Positions 62,828 through 64,000 of a DNA stretch of 64,000 nucleotides are shown one piece after another. The notes under the pieces are model-generated. The model had not been told where the DNA came from and did no database searches. It worked only from the letters and a program-made list of their open reading frames with translations. The DNA is from a bacterium. Lineage in GTDB: Bacteria; JACRDZ01; JAQUKH01. Position 1 is the first letter of the stretch; every line of letters begins with the position of its first letter. The stretch covers positions 62,001-126,000 of the forward strand of contig JAQUKH010000002.1 in the NCBI GenBank assembly GCA_028719205.1, written 5' to 3'. The translations under genes and the position numbers were made by a program.

Positions 62828-62884
62828 AATTAGTTGTAAAATTATAAGTTTTTTAGAAATAGAAAAAGACCTATATGTTTAAGT

Positions 62885-64000
62885 TTAATCATTGTGCAGC
62901 TGAATGTCAATTGTTTTTTGATTTGGAAACGCGGACGAAAATGCCTCGATCCTTTTTCTTGTGATATCTTTGCCTAAAAGGAAGATGGTTTCAAAAAGTC
63001 CGGGTGTGACAGTCTTGCCTGTGAGGATAATTCTTAATGCCTGGATGGTTTCTTTAGGTTTTACATTATGTTTTTCAGATATATCCCTGATTGTTTTTTC
63101 AATAGTTTCAAGGTTAAAAGGTTCCAACTGTAAAAGCGCATCTTTTGTATCAGGGATAATAGTCAATCCGTTTTTAGATTTTTCCAGAACCTTTAATATA
63201 TCTTCAGAGTATTCGATTCTGTCCTTAAAAAAGAAATCCGTATAAGGGACAATATCGCCTAACAATTTTAATCTATCACCTACGATCTCAACGATTTTTT
63301 GAAGGAACTCTGTTCTGTCTTCATTTTTAGCTAATAAACCGGCTTTCTGTAAGAAGGGGATAACTAATTTTGTTCTTTCAGGCAGCGGTGCATTTTTAAT
63401 ATATTCACCGTTTAACCAGATAAGTTTTTCGGTGTTAAAAACCGCGGCATTTTTTCCTATACGTTCCAGCGAAAATTTCTCGATCAGCTCTTCGCGTGAA
63501 AATATTTCCTGTTTTTCATCAAAAGACCAGCCGAGCCTCGCAAGAAAATTTATCAGCGCGTCCGGAAGGTAGCCTTTTTCCGCGTATTCATCCACTGCGG
63601 TTGCCCCGTGCCTTTTTGATAAACGGGTATGGTCTGATCCCAGTATCATAGGGAGATGCCCGAATTGAGGGAGCGCGGCGTTCAGTGCATGGTACAAAAG
63701 GATCTGCCTCGGGGTATTTGAAATATGATCGTCCCCGCGCAGGACATGCGTAATCTTCATTGTAATATCATCAATGACAACCGCGAAATTATAGGTTGGT
63801 ATCTGGTCATTGGATTTCAGGATTACAAAATCATCCAAGTCCTCATTTTTGAATTTTATCTCACCCCGGATAAGATCTATAAAAGAAGTTTCTCCTGAAG
63901 GGATCTTAAACCTTATAGCGGGTGTCTGTCCATTTTTCCGGAGCTCATCCTTTTTTTCTTTGCTGAGCGCAAGGCATCTGCGGTCATAGACAAAAGGAAC
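62885..64000 (-). CDS. gltX: Glutamyl-tRNA synthetase, C-terminal part (5' end outside window)
   Basis: 371 residues are present; the frame is open to base 64000, with LALSKEKKDELRKNG and FIDLIRGEIKFKNEDLDDFV preceding the TTG that an ORF finder would take as a start at 63838. The KMSKS-type loop reads HTRLSKRHGATAVDEY, the anticodon-binding half follows, ending FPNQKTIDIQLHND. It charges tRNA(Glu). If this organism lacks GlnRS, as bacteria with GatCAB usually do, this enzyme may also charge tRNA(Gln) non-specifically, which the gatB gene at the other end of the window would then correct. Confidence 0.95.
   Translation of the reverse strand, partial: VPFVYDRRCLALSKEKKDELRKNGQTPAIRFKIPSGETSFIDLIRGEIKFKNEDLDDFVILKSNDQIPTYNFAVVIDDITMKITHVLRGDDHISNTPRQILLYHALNAALPQFGHLPMILGSDHTRLSKRHGATAVDEYAEKGYLPDALINFLARLGWSFDEKQEIFSREELIEKFSLERIGKNAAVFNTEKLIWLNGEYIKNAPLPERTKLVIPFLQKAGLLAKNEDRTEFLQKIVEIVGDRLKLLGDIVPYTDFFFKDRIEYSEDILKVLEKSKNGLTIIPDTKDALLQLEPFNLETIEKTIRDISEKHNVKPKETIQALRIILTGKTVTPGLFETIFLLGKDITRKRIEAFSSAFPNQKTIDIQLHND

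Overview
The window reads as a chromosomal segment of an AT-rich, Gram-negative (diderm), probably anaerobic bacterium. Diderm traits are an RND/TolC efflux set, a PorV-like beta-barrel protein, a BamE-like lipoprotein and periplasmic CACHE/TIR-era sensors; anaerobic traits are a 2[4Fe-4S] ferredoxin, a BadF-type activator, radical SAM enzymes and a pentaheme cytochrome. The mix of genes and the many short palindromic repeats look like an uncultured candidate phylum rather than a well-known genus, but no 16S rRNA lies in the window, so this is inference. No rRNA, tRNA, IS element, prophage or CRISPR array was seen. About 60 genes are supported.

Layout. 1-3.6 kb: end of gatB, an HD-GYP response regulator, an AT-rich gap with DnaA-box-like sites, then gcvH and panD. 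3.7-9.9 kb: a degenerate YchF-like protein with glgC, a ferredoxin, and a methyl-cycle group (metK, apt, ahcY); metK is preceded by a strong, unassigned RNA structure. 10-20 kb: accessory region with a Na/Pi transporter, cupins, a histidine kinase broken by one in-frame TAG, two gene remnants (one a truncated copy of the secreted-protein gene 2 kb upstream), DinB, GIY-YIG, a DJ-1/PfpI-YHS fusion, an aminotransferase and an RHH/PIN toxin-antitoxin pair with a textbook operator. 20-31 kb: a tightly packed minus-strand operon tetR-tolC-adaptor-RND-metallophosphoesterase-radical SAM with an operator at its promoter, then a second B12-binding radical SAM gene. 31-45 kb: PorV-like protein, lepA, a two-component pair, an FAD oxidase, two paralogous secreted HEAT-repeat proteins flanking a CBS-PAS-GGDEF protein and a UbiB kinase, a PilZ protein and an MFS exporter. 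45-47.4 kb: DinD and a stand-alone TIR protein among dispersed repeats. 47.4-55.9 kb: smc, ftsY, a 48-residue Cys-rich protein, rtcB, a BamE-like lipoprotein, a pentaheme cytochrome and a tRNA-binding protein. 56-60.6 kb: a self-contained polyamine operon (XRE-cupin regulator, AdoMet decarboxylase, two aminopropyltransferases, an ornithine-type decarboxylase, a flavin reductase) behind a consensus promoter and a perfect 20-bp palindrome. 60.7-64 kb: BadF-type ATPase, MASE3-GGDEF protein and the 3' part of gltX.

How the genes work together. AdoMet is made by metK, recycled through ahcY and apt, and drawn on by speD and the radical SAM enzymes. A c-di-GMP circuit is complete within the window: two GGDEF proteins, one HD-GYP phosphodiesterase and one PilZ receptor. 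The best candidates for something new are the efflux/metallophosphoesterase/radical SAM operon, the metK leader RNA, the divergent YchF, the HEAT-protein pair and the gene graveyard at 13-15.2 kb.
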